64,000 bases of DNA from Chitinophaga nivalis (GCF_025989125.1 NZ_JAPDNR010000001.1:2958301-3022300); one strand, 5' to 3'. Numbered from the stretch's first letter, positions 48,237 through 57,889 are shown. Notes: generated by a model from the sequence alone, not told the origin. Translations and numbers: made by a program.

Positions 48237-51200
48237 TTAATGCGCCGGTTTATACATAATGTCTACGTCTGCATCCGGTGCTACGGCAGGTTCCGGAGCA
48301 GGGCGTACAAACAGGTAGTAAAGTACCGGTATCACAAACAGGGTAAGTATCATGGATACAATCAACCCGGAAGCCAGTACACTGCCCAATGGCGCCCATA
48401 AAGGTGATTTGCCGAGGATCATGGGTACTACCCCGATGGCTGCCGCGGCAGACGTCAGGAAAATGGGCCGCATCCGTCGTTTGGCCGCACCCAATGCCGC
48501 GGCTTTGATGGTGTAATGATGATCCCGCACCAGCTCATCGGCATAATCCACCAATATAATCCCGTTACGTACCACAATACCAATCAGACTGATGATACCC
48601 ATGAAGGCCGTCATCCCCATCGGATTGCCCGTGATATACAGGCCCAGGAAAGCGCCCAGTAAACTGAGGGGGAAAGTGGCCAGGATAATCAGCGTTTTAC
48701 CGAATGTTTTAAACTGGAATAATAAGGTCAGCAGAATCAGCACCAGGCTGGTACTTAAAGCCTTGTTCATACCGGGTTGGTTTTCGGCGGAAGATTCTGC
48801 ATCGCCGCCATATTGTATACTGATGCCTGCCGGTAACTGCAGCTTTTCAATTTCAGGCTGTGCTTTTTTCAATACATCCGAAGCAATGATACCCATCTGT
48901 GCTTCCGACAGTACGGTGAGCGTGCGGATACCATTGCGGTGTGCAATGACCCCGGTATGCCAGGAAGGAGCCAGTTCCGCTACGGCTTTCAAGGGTACCT
49001 TAGTACCATACAGGTTATTCAGCCGGATGTTGCCCAGGTCACTGAAATCCTTCCGGTTGCTGGTGTCCAGCCGCAGCAGGATGTCTACGGGCTTATCGCC
49101 TTCCCACAACTGCGATACGGCATAGCCTTTCAGGCCTGCGCCAATAGTTTGTGTAATGAGCTGATTGGGTACGCCCAGCCGCGTGGCGGCGTCTTCTTTT
49201 ATTTTAAGGCTGATACCCAGGTAATCGTCTTCATAATCAGAACGTACCCAGTTGGCGCCGGGTGTGCGTTCCAGGATCGCTTTCACCTGTTCTGCCACCA
49301 GTTTCTGATCCCGGAGGTTTTCTCCGATGATTCTTACCGCAAGCGGAGAACCTTCCTGCATACTCAATTGCCGCAGGCGGATGTATCCATTGGGGATAAA
49401 TCCTTCAAACTTTTTCAGGTAGTCTTTTACCAATTCATTCGTATCATCACTACCGCCTGTGGTAATAAATACCTGGGCGAAATTTCGTCTGGGCATCTCT
49501 GGTGAATAAGTCACGTTAAAACGGGGTGAGCTGGTGCCGATAAAGCTGGCAATACCTAATACCCGTTTATCTTTATACAGTTCTTTCTCTACCAGTTTTA
49601 CCACTCTTTCTGTTTCTTCCAGGGAAGTGCCGTTGGCCATCCATATCTCTGCATTAAACTGTTTGCTTTCACTCAGTGGGAAAAATTCCTGCTTTACCTG
49701 TCCTGCCAGTAAGATGGCGATGACTACCGCAGCAACAGCAATGCCTACTGTGGTTTTAGGAAAAGCAAAGGCCAGTTCCACTCCTTTGTTAAAGGCATGC
49801 TGGAGGTAGTCCAGCAGACTTTTACGTTTTTTGGTGGTACTTACTTTATGTTTCAATCCTTTTTTGATGAATACATAACAGGTATAGGGCGTGAGCAGCA
49901 ATGCCACGGCCATGGAGGTAATGAGTGCCACAGCGATGGTAACCGGCAGGGAGGCAATGAAGTCTTTGGAGATACCACTCATGAAAATGGCGAGTGGTGC
50001 AAAGGCAAAGATGATCGCCAGGGTAGCTGTAAAAATAGGGAGTGATAACTGCTGGGCGGCCTGCCAGGCTGCTGTCCAGGGAGTGATGTCTTCATCCAGT
50101 TTTTCTATGTAGTTATCCACTACCACAATGGCATTGTCTACCACCATGCCCAATACGATAATCAGTGCGGCCAGTGTTACCTGGTGAAGTTCCAGCCCGA
50201 TGATGTTAATGAGGCCGAAGGTAATCAGGATAGATACCGGTGCAGCCAGTGACGACACCGCAGCTACGCGGAAGGGGAGCAGCAGCATCACCACTACAAT
50301 CACGGATGCAATGGCCAGTCCGAATTCTTTCATAAAGTGACGGATACTTTCGTCTACTACTTCCGGCTGATTAACGATGGTCGTAATCTTGACGTCGTCG
50401 GGCAGTTCCTGCCGGAGTTTTTCCAGCTTATCTTCCACAATATGACCAAACTGTACAATGTTATTACCGGGTTGCATCTCTATGGCGAGCATCATTACCT
50501 TATCATCACCCAAACGGATAAACGAAGCAGGTTCTTCATAGCGTCGTTCTATGGTGGCAATATCCTGCAGTCGGACGACCGTTCCCTGCGGGGTGGTATA
50601 AATGATCTGCGCGCCCAGATCTGCCGCGGTTTTATATTGGCTGTTGGTAAATACCGGGAAGATGTTGGAACTGATTTTCATTTCCCCGGAGTAGCCTGTG
50701 ATGTTCTGTGTTTGCAGGATACGCACAATGGTAGACAGGTCAAAACCATACTGCTGCATCTTTTGATCATCTATGGTAACATACAACTGTTGTTTCTGTC
50801 CGCCGGACCTGTTTATTTTGGATAGTTCCGGTATGGTTTTGAGTCCGTCTTCTATTTTATCCAGGTATTTTTCAATTTCAGCATAACTGCGTTGCGGAGA
50901 GGATACGGTAATAATCTGTGCCGTTACATCGCCGAAATTACTGTTTACAACAGGGCCTATCACCCCTGCCGGCAGGCTTTGCCGCCCCATCACATTTAAT
51001 CCGTGCTGGAGGGTGCTCCAGAATTTTTTGCGGTCTTTGATGCGGGTGTGTAGTTCTACCGTGATGAATACCTGTCCGTCTTTGGTCTGTGACCTGGTTT
51101 TTTTCTTATCTACTTCTTCAAAGGAAAACAGGTATTGTTCTATTTTATTGGTCACCTGTTTTTCCATCTGCACTTCATCCGCACCGGGATAGAAGGCATA

Positions 51201-51356
51201 TACCATGGCGATCGGCATATCTATTTTCGGATTCTCCGATCGGGGCATGTTCAGTAGGGAATAAACGCCCAGCAATAATAACAAAGCTACCACTACAATG
51301 GTCACCTGTTTATATTGCATGGCTGCTTCTATGAAGCTTATCTTTCTTTTTTTCAT
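48237..51356 (-). CDS. RND multidrug-type efflux pump (AcrB/HAE superfamily)
   Basis: A 1039-aa inner-membrane pump of full length. TM1 is VTIVVVALLLLLGVYSLLNMP, followed by the porter domain (PRSENPKIDMPIAMVYAFYPGADEVQMEKQVTNKIEQ), TM4 with the proton-relay Asp (LGMVVDNAIVVVDNYIEKLDEDI), and in the second half the matching loop and TM8-12 (GIVVRNGIILVDYADELVRDHHY; AALGAAKRRMRPIFLTSAAAAIGVVPMILGKSPLWAPLG). It lacks CusA features and fits organic-compound efflux. It is 55 bp after the adaptor gene. The drug range cannot be told. Confidence 0.94.
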   Translation of the reverse strand: MKKRKISFIEAAMQYKQVTIVVVALLLLLGVYSLLNMPRSENPKIDMPIAMVYAFYPGADEVQMEKQVTNKIEQYLFSFEEVDKKKTRSQTKDGQVFITVELHTRIKDRKKFWSTLQHGLNVMGRQSLPAGVIGPVVNSNFGDVTAQIITVSSPQRSYAEIEKYLDKIEDGLKTIPELSKINRSGGQKQQLYVTIDDQKMQQYGFDLSTIVRILQTQNITGYSGEMKISSNIFPVFTNSQYKTAADLGAQIIYTTPQGTVVRLQDIATIERRYEEPASFIRLGDDKVMMLAIEMQPGNNIVQFGHIVEDKLEKLRQELPDDVKITTIVNQPEVVDESIRHFMKEFGLAIASVIVVVMLLLPFRVAAVSSLAAPVSILITFGLINIIGLELHQVTLAALIIVLGMVVDNAIVVVDNYIEKLDEDITPWTAAWQAAQQLSLPIFTATLAIIFAFAPLAIFMSGISKDFIASLPVTIAVALITSMAVALLLTPYTCYVFIKKGLKHKVSTTKKRKSLLDYLQHAFNKGVELAFAFPKTTVGIAVAAVVIAILLAGQVKQEFFPLSESKQFNAEIWMANGTSLEETERVVKLVEKELYKDKRVLGIASFIGTSSPRFNVTYSPEMPRRNFAQVFITTGGSDDTNELVKDYLKKFEGFIPNGYIRLRQLSMQEGSPLAVRIIGENLRDQKLVAEQVKAILERTPGANWVRSDYEDDYLGISLKIKEDAATRLGVPNQLITQTIGAGLKGYAVSQLWEGDKPVDILLRLDTSNRKDFSDLGNIRLNNLYGTKVPLKAVAELAPSWHTGVIAHRNGIRTLTVLSEAQMGIIASDVLKKAQPEIEKLQLPAGISIQYGGDAESSAENQPGMNKALSTSLVLILLTLLFQFKTFGKTLIILATFPLSLLGAFLGLYITGNPMGMTAFMGIISLIGIVVRNGIILVDYADELVRDHHYTIKAAALGAAKRRMRPIFLTSAAAAIGVVPMILGKSPLWAPLGSVLASGLIVSMILTLFVIPVLYYLFVRPAPEPAVAPDADVDIMYKPAH

Positions 51357-51411
51357 TCTTCCAAGGTTGTCAGACTTAATAATTTTTTTAACGCACCTTC
51401 CCGGATAATAG

Positions 51412-52440
51412 CTACAGGCTTATCGCTGTGCCCTCTTTTATATTGGAAAGACCCGTGGTAATTACTTTTTCACCACCGTTTAATCCGGTTGTTACCACTA
51501 CTTCATTGGTGCCTGTAAGTGCGCCTACGGTAATGCGTTTGCGGACAGCTTTCTGTTGTTCATTGGCAACAAATACATAGGTGATATCGTCTGCATCTCT
51601 CACGACGGCGGTAGCCGGAACAGTGATGGCGGATATATTTTTACCGGTGTTGATGCGGATGTTGGTCAGCATACCTGGTAACAGTTGTCCATTGTTGTTG
51701 GCCAATTTTATTTTGATATTATAAGTACGGGAAGTGATATCTGCCTGTGGGTTGATGATGGTGATTTTACCATCGATATTTTCCTGCAGGGTAGGGATAT
51801 ATACCGTGGCGTTGCTGCCATGTTTAATCGCGCCTACTTCACTTTCCGGGATGGCAGCTTTGGCATAGACCATATCTGTTTTTACAATGGTGAAGGCCGG
51901 TACACCTGGCGCGGCAGCGCTGCCCCGTTCTATTTTGCGGGCTGTGATAATGCCCGACATCGGTGCATAGAGGTGGCTGTCGGCAATGCGTTTGGCATTG
52001 ATTTGTTTATTGGCTTTGGCCTGTGCAAGTTTTGTCCGGATATCGATATAGTCTTTTTCCGGTAAACTTCCTTTTTGATACAGTTCGTGCAGCCGTTTAT
52101 ACATATCTTCTGCCTGATCCAGGCTGGCGTTGGCAATCGCGAGTGCGTTGCTGTATTCCGTGGCATCGATGGAAGCCAGGAGTTGTCCCTGTTTTACCAT
52201 TTGTCCTTCTTCTACAGCTATGTTGCTGACCACACCATGCACTGCAAAACCAATATCTGCGGTATTATCCGGCTCGATGGTGCCGGAGTAGGACAGTTGC
52301 TGGGGCATATCATTATTACCGGCTTTGAAGATGCTTACTTTCACGGGTGCCTGCTGACTTTTTTTGATTTCCTTGCTGCTACAGCCTGCAAGCAGTGCCG
52401 CCATCATTAAAACAGGCACTGGTTTGAACGTCATTGACAT
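51412..52440 (-). CDS. RND periplasmic adaptor
   Basis: A 342-aa lipoprotein from ATG 52440 (MSMTFKPVPVLMMAALLAGCSS; lipobox LAGC). Core features: lipoyl halves VHGVVSNIAVEEGQMVKQGQLLASIDATEY and ADSHLYAPMSGIITARKIERGSAAAPGVPAFTIVK around a helical hairpin, then beta-barrel (VYIPTLQENIDGKITIINPQADITSRTYNIKIKL) and the end GLSNIKEGTAISL. It joins the pump to the TolC channel. It is the first gene of the efflux operon and lies directly behind a promoter with AraC-type and palindromic control sites. A start 45 bp further upstream has no support. Confidence 0.92.
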   Translation of the reverse strand: MSMTFKPVPVLMMAALLAGCSSKEIKKSQQAPVKVSIFKAGNNDMPQQLSYSGTIEPDNTADIGFAVHGVVSNIAVEEGQMVKQGQLLASIDATEYSNALAIANASLDQAEDMYKRLHELYQKGSLPEKDYIDIRTKLAQAKANKQINAKRIADSHLYAPMSGIITARKIERGSAAAPGVPAFTIVKTDMVYAKAAIPESEVGAIKHGSNATVYIPTLQENIDGKITIINPQADITSRTYNIKIKLANNNGQLLPGMLTNIRINTGKNISAITVPATAVVRDADDITYVFVANEQQKAVRKRITVGALTGTNEVVVTTGLNGGEKVITTGLSNIKEGTAISL

Positions 52441-52464
52441 AAAGAGAATTATTACAATTATGGA

Positions 52465-52480
52465 ATACGAGAATTCGTAT
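52465..52480. promoter_or_regulatory. Palindrome at the efflux operon start site (candidate TetR operator)
   Basis: ATACGA-GAAT-TCGTAT, a perfect 6+6 palindrome, lies 2 bp after the -7 element (52483-52490) and so covers the predicted transcription start near 52476. That is the usual place of a repressor operator, and the operon's last gene is a TetR. Confidence 0.55.
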
Positions 52481-52482
52481 AG

Positions 52483-52557
52483 CAAAATTAGCTGCGGTGT
52501 TGCAGCCGGAAAAGGTTGATAAATCGGGTATTCTGGTCTGAAAGTCGGTTTGTTTTG
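52483..52557 (-). promoter_or_regulatory. Promoter of the efflux operon with AraC-type site X
   Basis: On the minus strand a perfect -7 element TAATTTTG sits at 52490-52483. Twenty bp upstream begins block X (52511-52557), which matches block Y (53667-53713, upstream of the AraC gene) in about 37 of 46 positions without gaps. Within each block TCGG (plus-strand reading) recurs at exactly 21 bp (52524 and 52545), the spacing of AraC half-sites. Confidence 0.72.
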
Positions 52558-52586
52558 ATGTTATACGGAAATGGATATACGAAAAT

Positions 52587-52610
52587 AGCCGGGGTAAGAC
52601 TGCCCCGGCT
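52587..52610. terminator. Terminator after the AraC gene
   Basis: AGCCGGGG / CCCCGGCT with an 8-base loop, 64 bp past the stop of the minus-strand AraC gene. A T-tract exists on both sides (TTTGTTTTT on plus, ATTTTC on minus). Confidence 0.7.
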
Positions 52611-52673
52611 TTGTTTTTAAACCTACAACTGTTACACTGTTAGTAACAAGAATTATCAGGGGAGGAACAAACG

Positions 52674-53585
52674 TTAGTGATGCGTAGCGCGGAAGGTGCG
52701 TGGCGACACGCCGGTATGTCGTTTGAAAAACTTGCCAAAGAATGACTGGTCGCTGAAATGCAGGGTTTCTGCTATTTCGGCAATACTGAGTCTGGGATTT
52801 TCCAGCAGTATTTTCGCTTCCAGTATTACATAGTCATCGATGATTTCACCGGCATTTTTGCCGGTAATTTCCTTCACGGTTTCTGTCAGGTATTTGGCGG
52901 TAACGAATAGCAGTTCTGCATATTGCTGTACATTCCGTTGATGTCTGAAATGCAGTTGTACCAGGTTGGTGAAACTAATCACCAGGCTTTCTTTTCTGGA
53001 GATATTCGGATTTTTTATTTCCGTATACCGGGTTGACATAGATGCCAATTCATACATGAGCAGAAAAAAGGTATGCTGCAGGCATTCTTTGGCAAACGGT
53101 ACGCCATTGGTTACATTGCTCAGGCGAAAGGTGAGCTGTTTGAAATGTCCTGCCAGTATTTGTGCATCAGCAGCGGTCAGCCGCCAGTGAGGTGAATACT
53201 TGGTGGTGAAATAATCATATAGTTCCATTTTGTTGGCTGGCATACCTATTTCCACCAGAAAGTCCAGGGTGAAGTTTAAGCCGGAAACAACAGATGATTT
53301 ATCTACATAATTAATTTTTTTCAGTGCGTTGGGTGAAATGAGCAACAGGTCATTGTCTGACAGGTGGTATACTTTACGATCCAGCGTACCTTTTACCAGT
53401 CCTTGCTGTATCAGCAGAATGCTGGTGAAGTCGGATCTGAAATAGGTTTTTACCTTATCATAATCGGCCAGATTGATATCCGTCACTACAAAAAGTCCCA
53501 GTTCTGACGCCGTCTCCCGGAATCCGCTGCTATGCATGAATTCTGCCTGTTTGTAAATATCGCCGTGCTCTTTTTTTTGTGCCAT
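52674..53585 (-). CDS. AraC-family regulator, likely activator of the efflux operon
   Basis: A 303-aa protein. The N-terminal part (about 1-190) is a cupin-like sensing region (FTSILLIQQGLVKGTLDRKVYHLSDNDLLLISPNALKKI). The C-terminal AraC HTH pair is clear: NVQQYAELLFVTAKYLTETVKEITGKNAGEIIDDYVI, then SIAEIAETLHFSDQSFFGKFFKRHTGVSPRTFR. It lies upstream of the efflux operon on the same strand but apart from it (233 bp). Shared elements upstream of itself and of the adaptor suggest it controls both. The inducer is unknown. Confidence 0.92.
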   Translation of the reverse strand: MAQKKEHGDIYKQAEFMHSSGFRETASELGLFVVTDINLADYDKVKTYFRSDFTSILLIQQGLVKGTLDRKVYHLSDNDLLLISPNALKKINYVDKSSVVSGLNFTLDFLVEIGMPANKMELYDYFTTKYSPHWRLTAADAQILAGHFKQLTFRLSNVTNGVPFAKECLQHTFFLLMYELASMSTRYTEIKNPNISRKESLVISFTNLVQLHFRHQRNVQQYAELLFVTAKYLTETVKEITGKNAGEIIDDYVILEAKILLENPRLSIAEIAETLHFSDQSFFGKFFKRHTGVSPRTFRATHH

Positions 53586-53638
53586 GTCATTTCATCATTG
53601 CGTCGTAGATACCGGGTGCCGTTTGTATGGTGACGATG

Positions 53639-53713
53639 CGAAGGTCTGCCGATATCTGCAGCGATCAAAGGTTAATATGTCGGTAATACTGGTCAGAAAG
53701 TCGGTTGGTGTTT
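53639..53713 (-). promoter_or_regulatory. Promoter of the AraC gene with site Y
   Basis: Block Y at 53667-53713 is the partner of block X at 52511; TCGG recurs at 53680 and 53701, again 21 bp apart. At the same 20-bp distance as in X there is GACCTTCG on the minus strand (53646-53639), a weak -7 element. The core CTGGTCAGAAAGTCGGTT matches X in 17 of 18 bases. Confidence 0.65.
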
Positions 53714-53895
53714 TGGTCACCGGTGGTACGACTCCCTCATTAAAGATAACGATTTATAGAAATGGAGAGGGCTGGGGTAGTTTTAATTGTGGTTATGTGC
53801 TGCGTAAATAAGTATTAATATTTTAATGTAAAGAGCAGATGGGAGGTCTCTTAAAAAAGGCGCCAAATAGTAATCGTGTCTCCATATCAGTTATA

Positions 53896-53936
53896 AAAAA
53901 GAAAGCAGCAGGAAATGATCCTGCTGCTTTCTTTTT
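53896..53936. terminator. Bidirectional terminator after the permease gene
   Basis: AAAAAGAAAGCAGCAGGA and its exact complement around the loop AATGA, with A- and T-runs on both sides. It ends the minus-strand permease transcript, 18 bp past the stop. Confidence 0.9.
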
Positions 53937-53954
53937 ATATCGTTGAGGAGATTT

Positions 53955-55388
53955 TTACCCCTGTTGTTTTTTTCTTTGGATAGGCAGATAACAAAGGTAG
54001 AGAAATACCACCCACCCCGGAATCAGTGCTACCGGCAGTTTCATCCCCGTGATCCACATCAGCAGCAGAATACCGATAAGAAATACCAGGCAGATGTAAT
54101 TGGATAACGGATAGAGGAAAGACGGAAATTTAGTACGGATAGCAGCCACTTTTTTACTGCCCCGGAATTTCAGGTGCACCACACTAATCATCAGCCAGTT
54201 GATAATCAAAGAAGACACCACCAGCGACATCAATACTTCCAGCGCTTTCTCCGGCATCAGTTTATTTACAACAATGCAAATAGCAGCAAATGCGGCAGAG
54301 GCGAGAATAGCTTTTACCGGTACATGGTTTTTATTTAACCCCGATAAAAAACGAGGGGCATTACCTTGTACCGCCAGGCCATACAACATTCTGCTGTTGC
54401 TGAATACACAACTGTTATATACAGAGAGGGCCGCCGTTAATACAATCACGTTCAGCACATTGGCAATAAGGCTGGTGAAATAAATGGTTTTGCCAAACAG
54501 CTGAAACTGAAAACCTTTTAAGGTCTGGAATACCATCACAAAGGGACTACTATCTGTGGTAATACTTTTCCAGGGAGACAAGGCAAACAGGATAATCAAA
54601 GCACCCACATAAAAAATAAGGATACGGTAAATAACCTGATTGGTAGCCTTGGGAATGGTTTTTTCCGGTTTATCTGCTTCTGCAGCAGTAATACCGATCA
54701 GTTCCAGTCCGCCGAAAGAAAACATAATCAGCGCGATGGCCGAAAATAAACCCTGATAGCCGCCTTTCCCATCTGGTGTTAATAATCCTTTCGGGAAAAA
54801 GCCACCGTCGTTCCAAAGGTTTTCGATACTGGCCTGGGCGCCGCCACTGCCACTCAGCAACAGGTAAACGCCGAATATAATCATGGCAATGATAGCCACT
54901 ACTTTTATGATAGAAAACCAGAACTCCGCTTCTCCGTATACTTTCACGGAGCTGAGGTTCAGGGCATTGATGGCTACAAAGAAAAACAGACTGGAAGCCC
55001 AGAGGGGAATCTCCGGCCACCAGAAATGTATATACACCCCGATGGCAGTCAGTTCCGACATACTAACGAGAATATACAGTACCCAGTAGTTCCAGCCGGA
55101 AGCAAAGCCGGCGAAGGAGCCCCAGTATTGATAGGCAAAATGGCTGAAACTTCCGGATACCGGTTCTTCCACTACCATTTCTCCCAGTTGGCGCATAATA
55201 AAAAAAGCGATAATACCGGCGAGGGCATAACCCAGAATGACAGATGGACCTGCCAGTACAGCGGCAGGACCTATTCCCAGGAATAAGCCGGTTCCAATGG
55301 CGCCCCCGAGGGCGATTAACTGAATGTGCCTGTTTTGTAACCCTCTTTTAAGTTCCTGCGCAGCAGGTTGTTTGTTAGTTGATTCCAA
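53955..55388 (-). CDS. Amino-acid permease (APC superfamily, AAT type)
   Basis: A 477-aa inner-membrane transporter with 12 hydrophobic segments. The family start is clear: LKRGLQNRHIQLIALGGAIGTGLFLGIGPAAVLAGPSVILGYALAGIIAFFIMRQLGEMVVEEPVSGSF-type region, then GFASGWNYWVLYIL and SFGGLELIGITAAEADKPEKTIPKA. This is the proton-driven amino-acid uptake group (AnsP, GabP, LysP and similar); the substrate is not predictable. The start codon appears to be TTG at 55388: no ATG exists upstream in frame for at least 50 bp, and the next ATG is inside the first helices. It is a single gene. Confidence 0.92.
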   Translation of the reverse strand: MESTNKQPAAQELKRGLQNRHIQLIALGGAIGTGLFLGIGPAAVLAGPSVILGYALAGIIAFFIMRQLGEMVVEEPVSGSFSHFAYQYWGSFAGFASGWNYWVLYILVSMSELTAIGVYIHFWWPEIPLWASSLFFFVAINALNLSSVKVYGEAEFWFSIIKVVAIIAMIIFGVYLLLSGSGGAQASIENLWNDGGFFPKGLLTPDGKGGYQGLFSAIALIMFSFGGLELIGITAAEADKPEKTIPKATNQVIYRILIFYVGALIILFALSPWKSITTDSSPFVMVFQTLKGFQFQLFGKTIYFTSLIANVLNVIVLTAALSVYNSCVFSNSRMLYGLAVQGNAPRFLSGLNKNHVPVKAILASAAFAAICIVVNKLMPEKALEVLMSLVVSSLIINWLMISVVHLKFRGSKKVAAIRTKFPSFLYPLSNYICLVFLIGILLLMWITGMKLPVALIPGWVVFLYLCYLPIQRKKQQG

Positions 55389-55834
55389 TGTTATTAAGCT
55401 AGATCTGGTTGCAAGATGGATTAAATTCGGTAAAATGTAAACATATGTTTATTTCAGGGATTAAAGAATAAATAATTATTGTAGGTAGATGACCGGAAAA
55501 TAGTGGTTTTATCTTGTGTGATGCTTGTAGGTTGACCGCTGTTGTTGTTATCCCGTTGTCTGAGTTTGTTGGCCAGACAGCTTGCTTTGAAAAGGAGGGA
55601 AATCAGGGCGGGCATATTGCAACAGCCAGTCATTAATCCCGTGACAGCTACCTGTATTACAGCATCCTGTTTCCGGAAAATCAATTTTGAATTAATTTAG
55701 AATTTTAAATGCTGTCTCCTTTTTCGTATATAATTTATTGATTATTAATCGTATACCTTTTTTCCGCATTGGAGTAACCCGCCTTTTGATTGCAGGATAT
55801 CTTTGTCCCCGATTTTTAATGACCTAACTTATTT
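55389..55834. other. 446-bp AT-rich divergent gap, promoter of the TonB receptor pair
   Basis: No coding frame with support. Apart from the -7 element at 55798, it contains a short symmetric AT-rich stretch around CGTATATAATTTATTGATTATTAATCG-like sequence near 55723-55755, which was not assigned to a known operator. Confidence 0.5.
55798..55805 (+). promoter_or_regulatory. -7 promoter element of the TonB receptor pair
   Basis: TATCTTTG is a perfect TAnnTTTG match, 29 bp before the ATG. No good -33 element was seen at the right distance. Confidence 0.55.
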
Positions 55835-57889
55835 ATGAAGCGATTTAATATAGCCTGTCTGTTTTTAATTTTTAGCTTACTGATCAAAGGATATGCACAA
55901 AGTGTTCCTCCGGATAAGAGGAAAATTGACCAGGATAGTCTTTGGAATATATCTTTGCAGGATGTTACCGTTACTTCCAACGGCTTAAACAATAAAATAA
56001 AAAATCTGGCGAGTACTGTCAATATTGTCAATAGTAAACAAATCAAAGAACTGGGGATTCAGTCTGTAGGAGATGCTATCCGGCTTATTCCGGGAGCTAA
56101 CTACCAGGATGAAGATGGTCGTGGCCTGAAACCTGGTATTGGATTACGGGGGCTGGATCCGGGCAGGAACGGATATGTAGTAGTACTGGTAGATGGGAAA
56201 ATACCGCTGGGCCAAAGCTATGGACAACTTGGTGCATACTATATGCTGCCGGTTGCCTCCCTGGAACGCATTGAAGTAATCAAAGGAGCTTCTCCGGTAT
56301 TATATGGCGCCGGTTCCATTGGCGGTGTCATTAATCTGATTACTAAAAAAGGACAGGGAAAACCCAATGCTGCCGCCAGTATTGAAGCTGGTAGTTATAA
56401 TTATCTCAACGCAAATGCATCTGCTTATGGAGATAATGGCAAACTGAATTACTATGTTAATTATAACCGCCGGCAGGGAAATGGCTTTCGTTCCGACAGA
56501 TCTGCCTTTCATACCAACGATGTTACTTTTCGTATAGGCGCTAAGTTGGATTCGACTGATGAGTTATCTGTTTCCGGTAATATTTATACAGAAGATGCGG
56601 AAACTCCAGGCGGACTTTCTGAGCAACAGTACAGAGATGATTACCGGCAAAGTGTGAACCCGTTTGATCAGTTTTATGCGCAACGTTATGCTACTGCCAT
56701 CACCTACAAAAAAAATATCAATACCACCAACAGTATTTCCTTATCGGTGTTTGCCAATTACTTTAAGCGGAACTGGTGGTATGATACGAAACGGGATCGA
56801 AAATCCATCTTAGGCGATTTAAGAGACATCTTTACCGGCGGTGCTGTGCTGGAGTATAACCGCACCAATAAACTACTGGGTTTTGATAATTCACTGATTG
56901 TTGGCTTGAAATACCTGGGAGACCAAACCAACAGTACAAAAGTGATGGGAGCAGACCCGCTGCGTCATGTGGGGAAAACTACTTTCTCTACTACCATTCC
57001 GACCAATGTGATGGAAGGATATATCCAGAATGAGATCCATTTTTCTGATCAATTCAGCTTTACTCCCGGATTACGCTATACTGCCATTAACTATGGTCAG
57101 CAGGATTATATGGCAGGTCAGGAGTTAGCTACGCAAAGCAATGTACTCGTGTATTCGTTTGGGTTATTATATAAGCCGGTAGAAAGATTCAGAACATATG
57201 CCACTGTTTCCAAAGGATATAATCCCCCTGTGCTATACGCAGCCCTGGACCCGGGTACCGTTAAAAACGGTAACAGCCTGGATGCGGAGACGTCCAATAA
57301 CTATGAAATTGGTATCCGTACTAATCCGGTGAACTGGCTGGATCTCAGTATGAGTGGCTATATACTGGATTTTAATCATAAACTTACTGAAGAAGGAGGT
57401 GTATTCTCCAATACAGGTAAAGCCATGCATAAAGGCATTGAGTTTGAATTGAATATTTTACCTTTTAAAGGAATGCGCTTATATGCCATAGGTGCTTTAC
57501 AACGGGCAACTTTCGGAGAAGGAACCAATAAAGGTAACCTGTTGCCGTATGCACCCCAACAGATCCTGACTGCAGGTGCCAAATATCAGGCCCTGGTTGG
57601 TACCGGAGAATTAATCGTCAATGCATACCATACTTTTACCGGTAAACAATACAACGACGGTTTAAATACCGAACAACCAACAGCAGATGGTAGCAACGGC
57701 GCTATACCTGCCTATAATCTGCTGAATCTCTCTTTAAACTATAACTGGAACAACTGGGGTGTTAGTCTTACGGTCAATAATCTGCTGAATGAAAAATACT
57801 TTACCCATCGCTATGATTTTTGGGGAGGTATATTTCCCGGGGCGCCCACTACTGTTAATGCCGGCCTGTCCTACCGTATTCACCACTGA
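55835..57889 (+). CDS. TonB-dependent receptor (ferric-chelate type)
   Basis: A 684-aa outer-membrane receptor. The signal peptide ends near residue 22 (KGYAQ). The plug follows directly without the carboxypeptidase-like domain: LQDVTVTSNGL, LASTVNIVNSKQIKELGIQSVGDAIRLIPGANYQ, IGLRGLDPGRNGYVVVLVDGKIP, IEVIKGASPVLYGAGSIGGVINLITKK. The barrel ends VNAGLSYRIHH. Overall it resembles FecA-like ferric-citrate or ferric-siderophore receptors. It is followed by a second receptor 23 bp on. The ligand is unknown; iron is the usual cargo of this type. Confidence 0.9.
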   Translation: MKRFNIACLFLIFSLLIKGYAQSVPPDKRKIDQDSLWNISLQDVTVTSNGLNNKIKNLASTVNIVNSKQIKELGIQSVGDAIRLIPGANYQDEDGRGLKPGIGLRGLDPGRNGYVVVLVDGKIPLGQSYGQLGAYYMLPVASLERIEVIKGASPVLYGAGSIGGVINLITKKGQGKPNAAASIEAGSYNYLNANASAYGDNGKLNYYVNYNRRQGNGFRSDRSAFHTNDVTFRIGAKLDSTDELSVSGNIYTEDAETPGGLSEQQYRDDYRQSVNPFDQFYAQRYATAITYKKNINTTNSISLSVFANYFKRNWWYDTKRDRKSILGDLRDIFTGGAVLEYNRTNKLLGFDNSLIVGLKYLGDQTNSTKVMGADPLRHVGKTTFSTTIPTNVMEGYIQNEIHFSDQFSFTPGLRYTAINYGQQDYMAGQELATQSNVLVYSFGLLYKPVERFRTYATVSKGYNPPVLYAALDPGTVKNGNSLDAETSNNYEIGIRTNPVNWLDLSMSGYILDFNHKLTEEGGVFSNTGKAMHKGIEFELNILPFKGMRLYAIGALQRATFGEGTNKGNLLPYAPQQILTAGAKYQALVGTGELIVNAYHTFTGKQYNDGLNTEQPTADGSNGAIPAYNLLNLSLNYNWNNWGVSLTVNNLLNEKYFTHRYDFWGGIFPGAPTTVNAGLSYRIHH

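Larger units (their letters stand above)
53586..53954. other. 369-bp gap: AraC promoter with site Y and a terminator, no gene
   Basis: It contains the control region of the AraC gene (53639-53713) and the terminator of the permease gene (53896-53936). A short plus-strand frame at 53584-53811 has no support. Confidence 0.65.

Noticed and set aside
55723..55760. AT-rich symmetric sequence before the TonB receptor pair as a Fur box
   Set aside because: The match to GATAATGATTATCATTATC is poor and the region is simply AT-rich.
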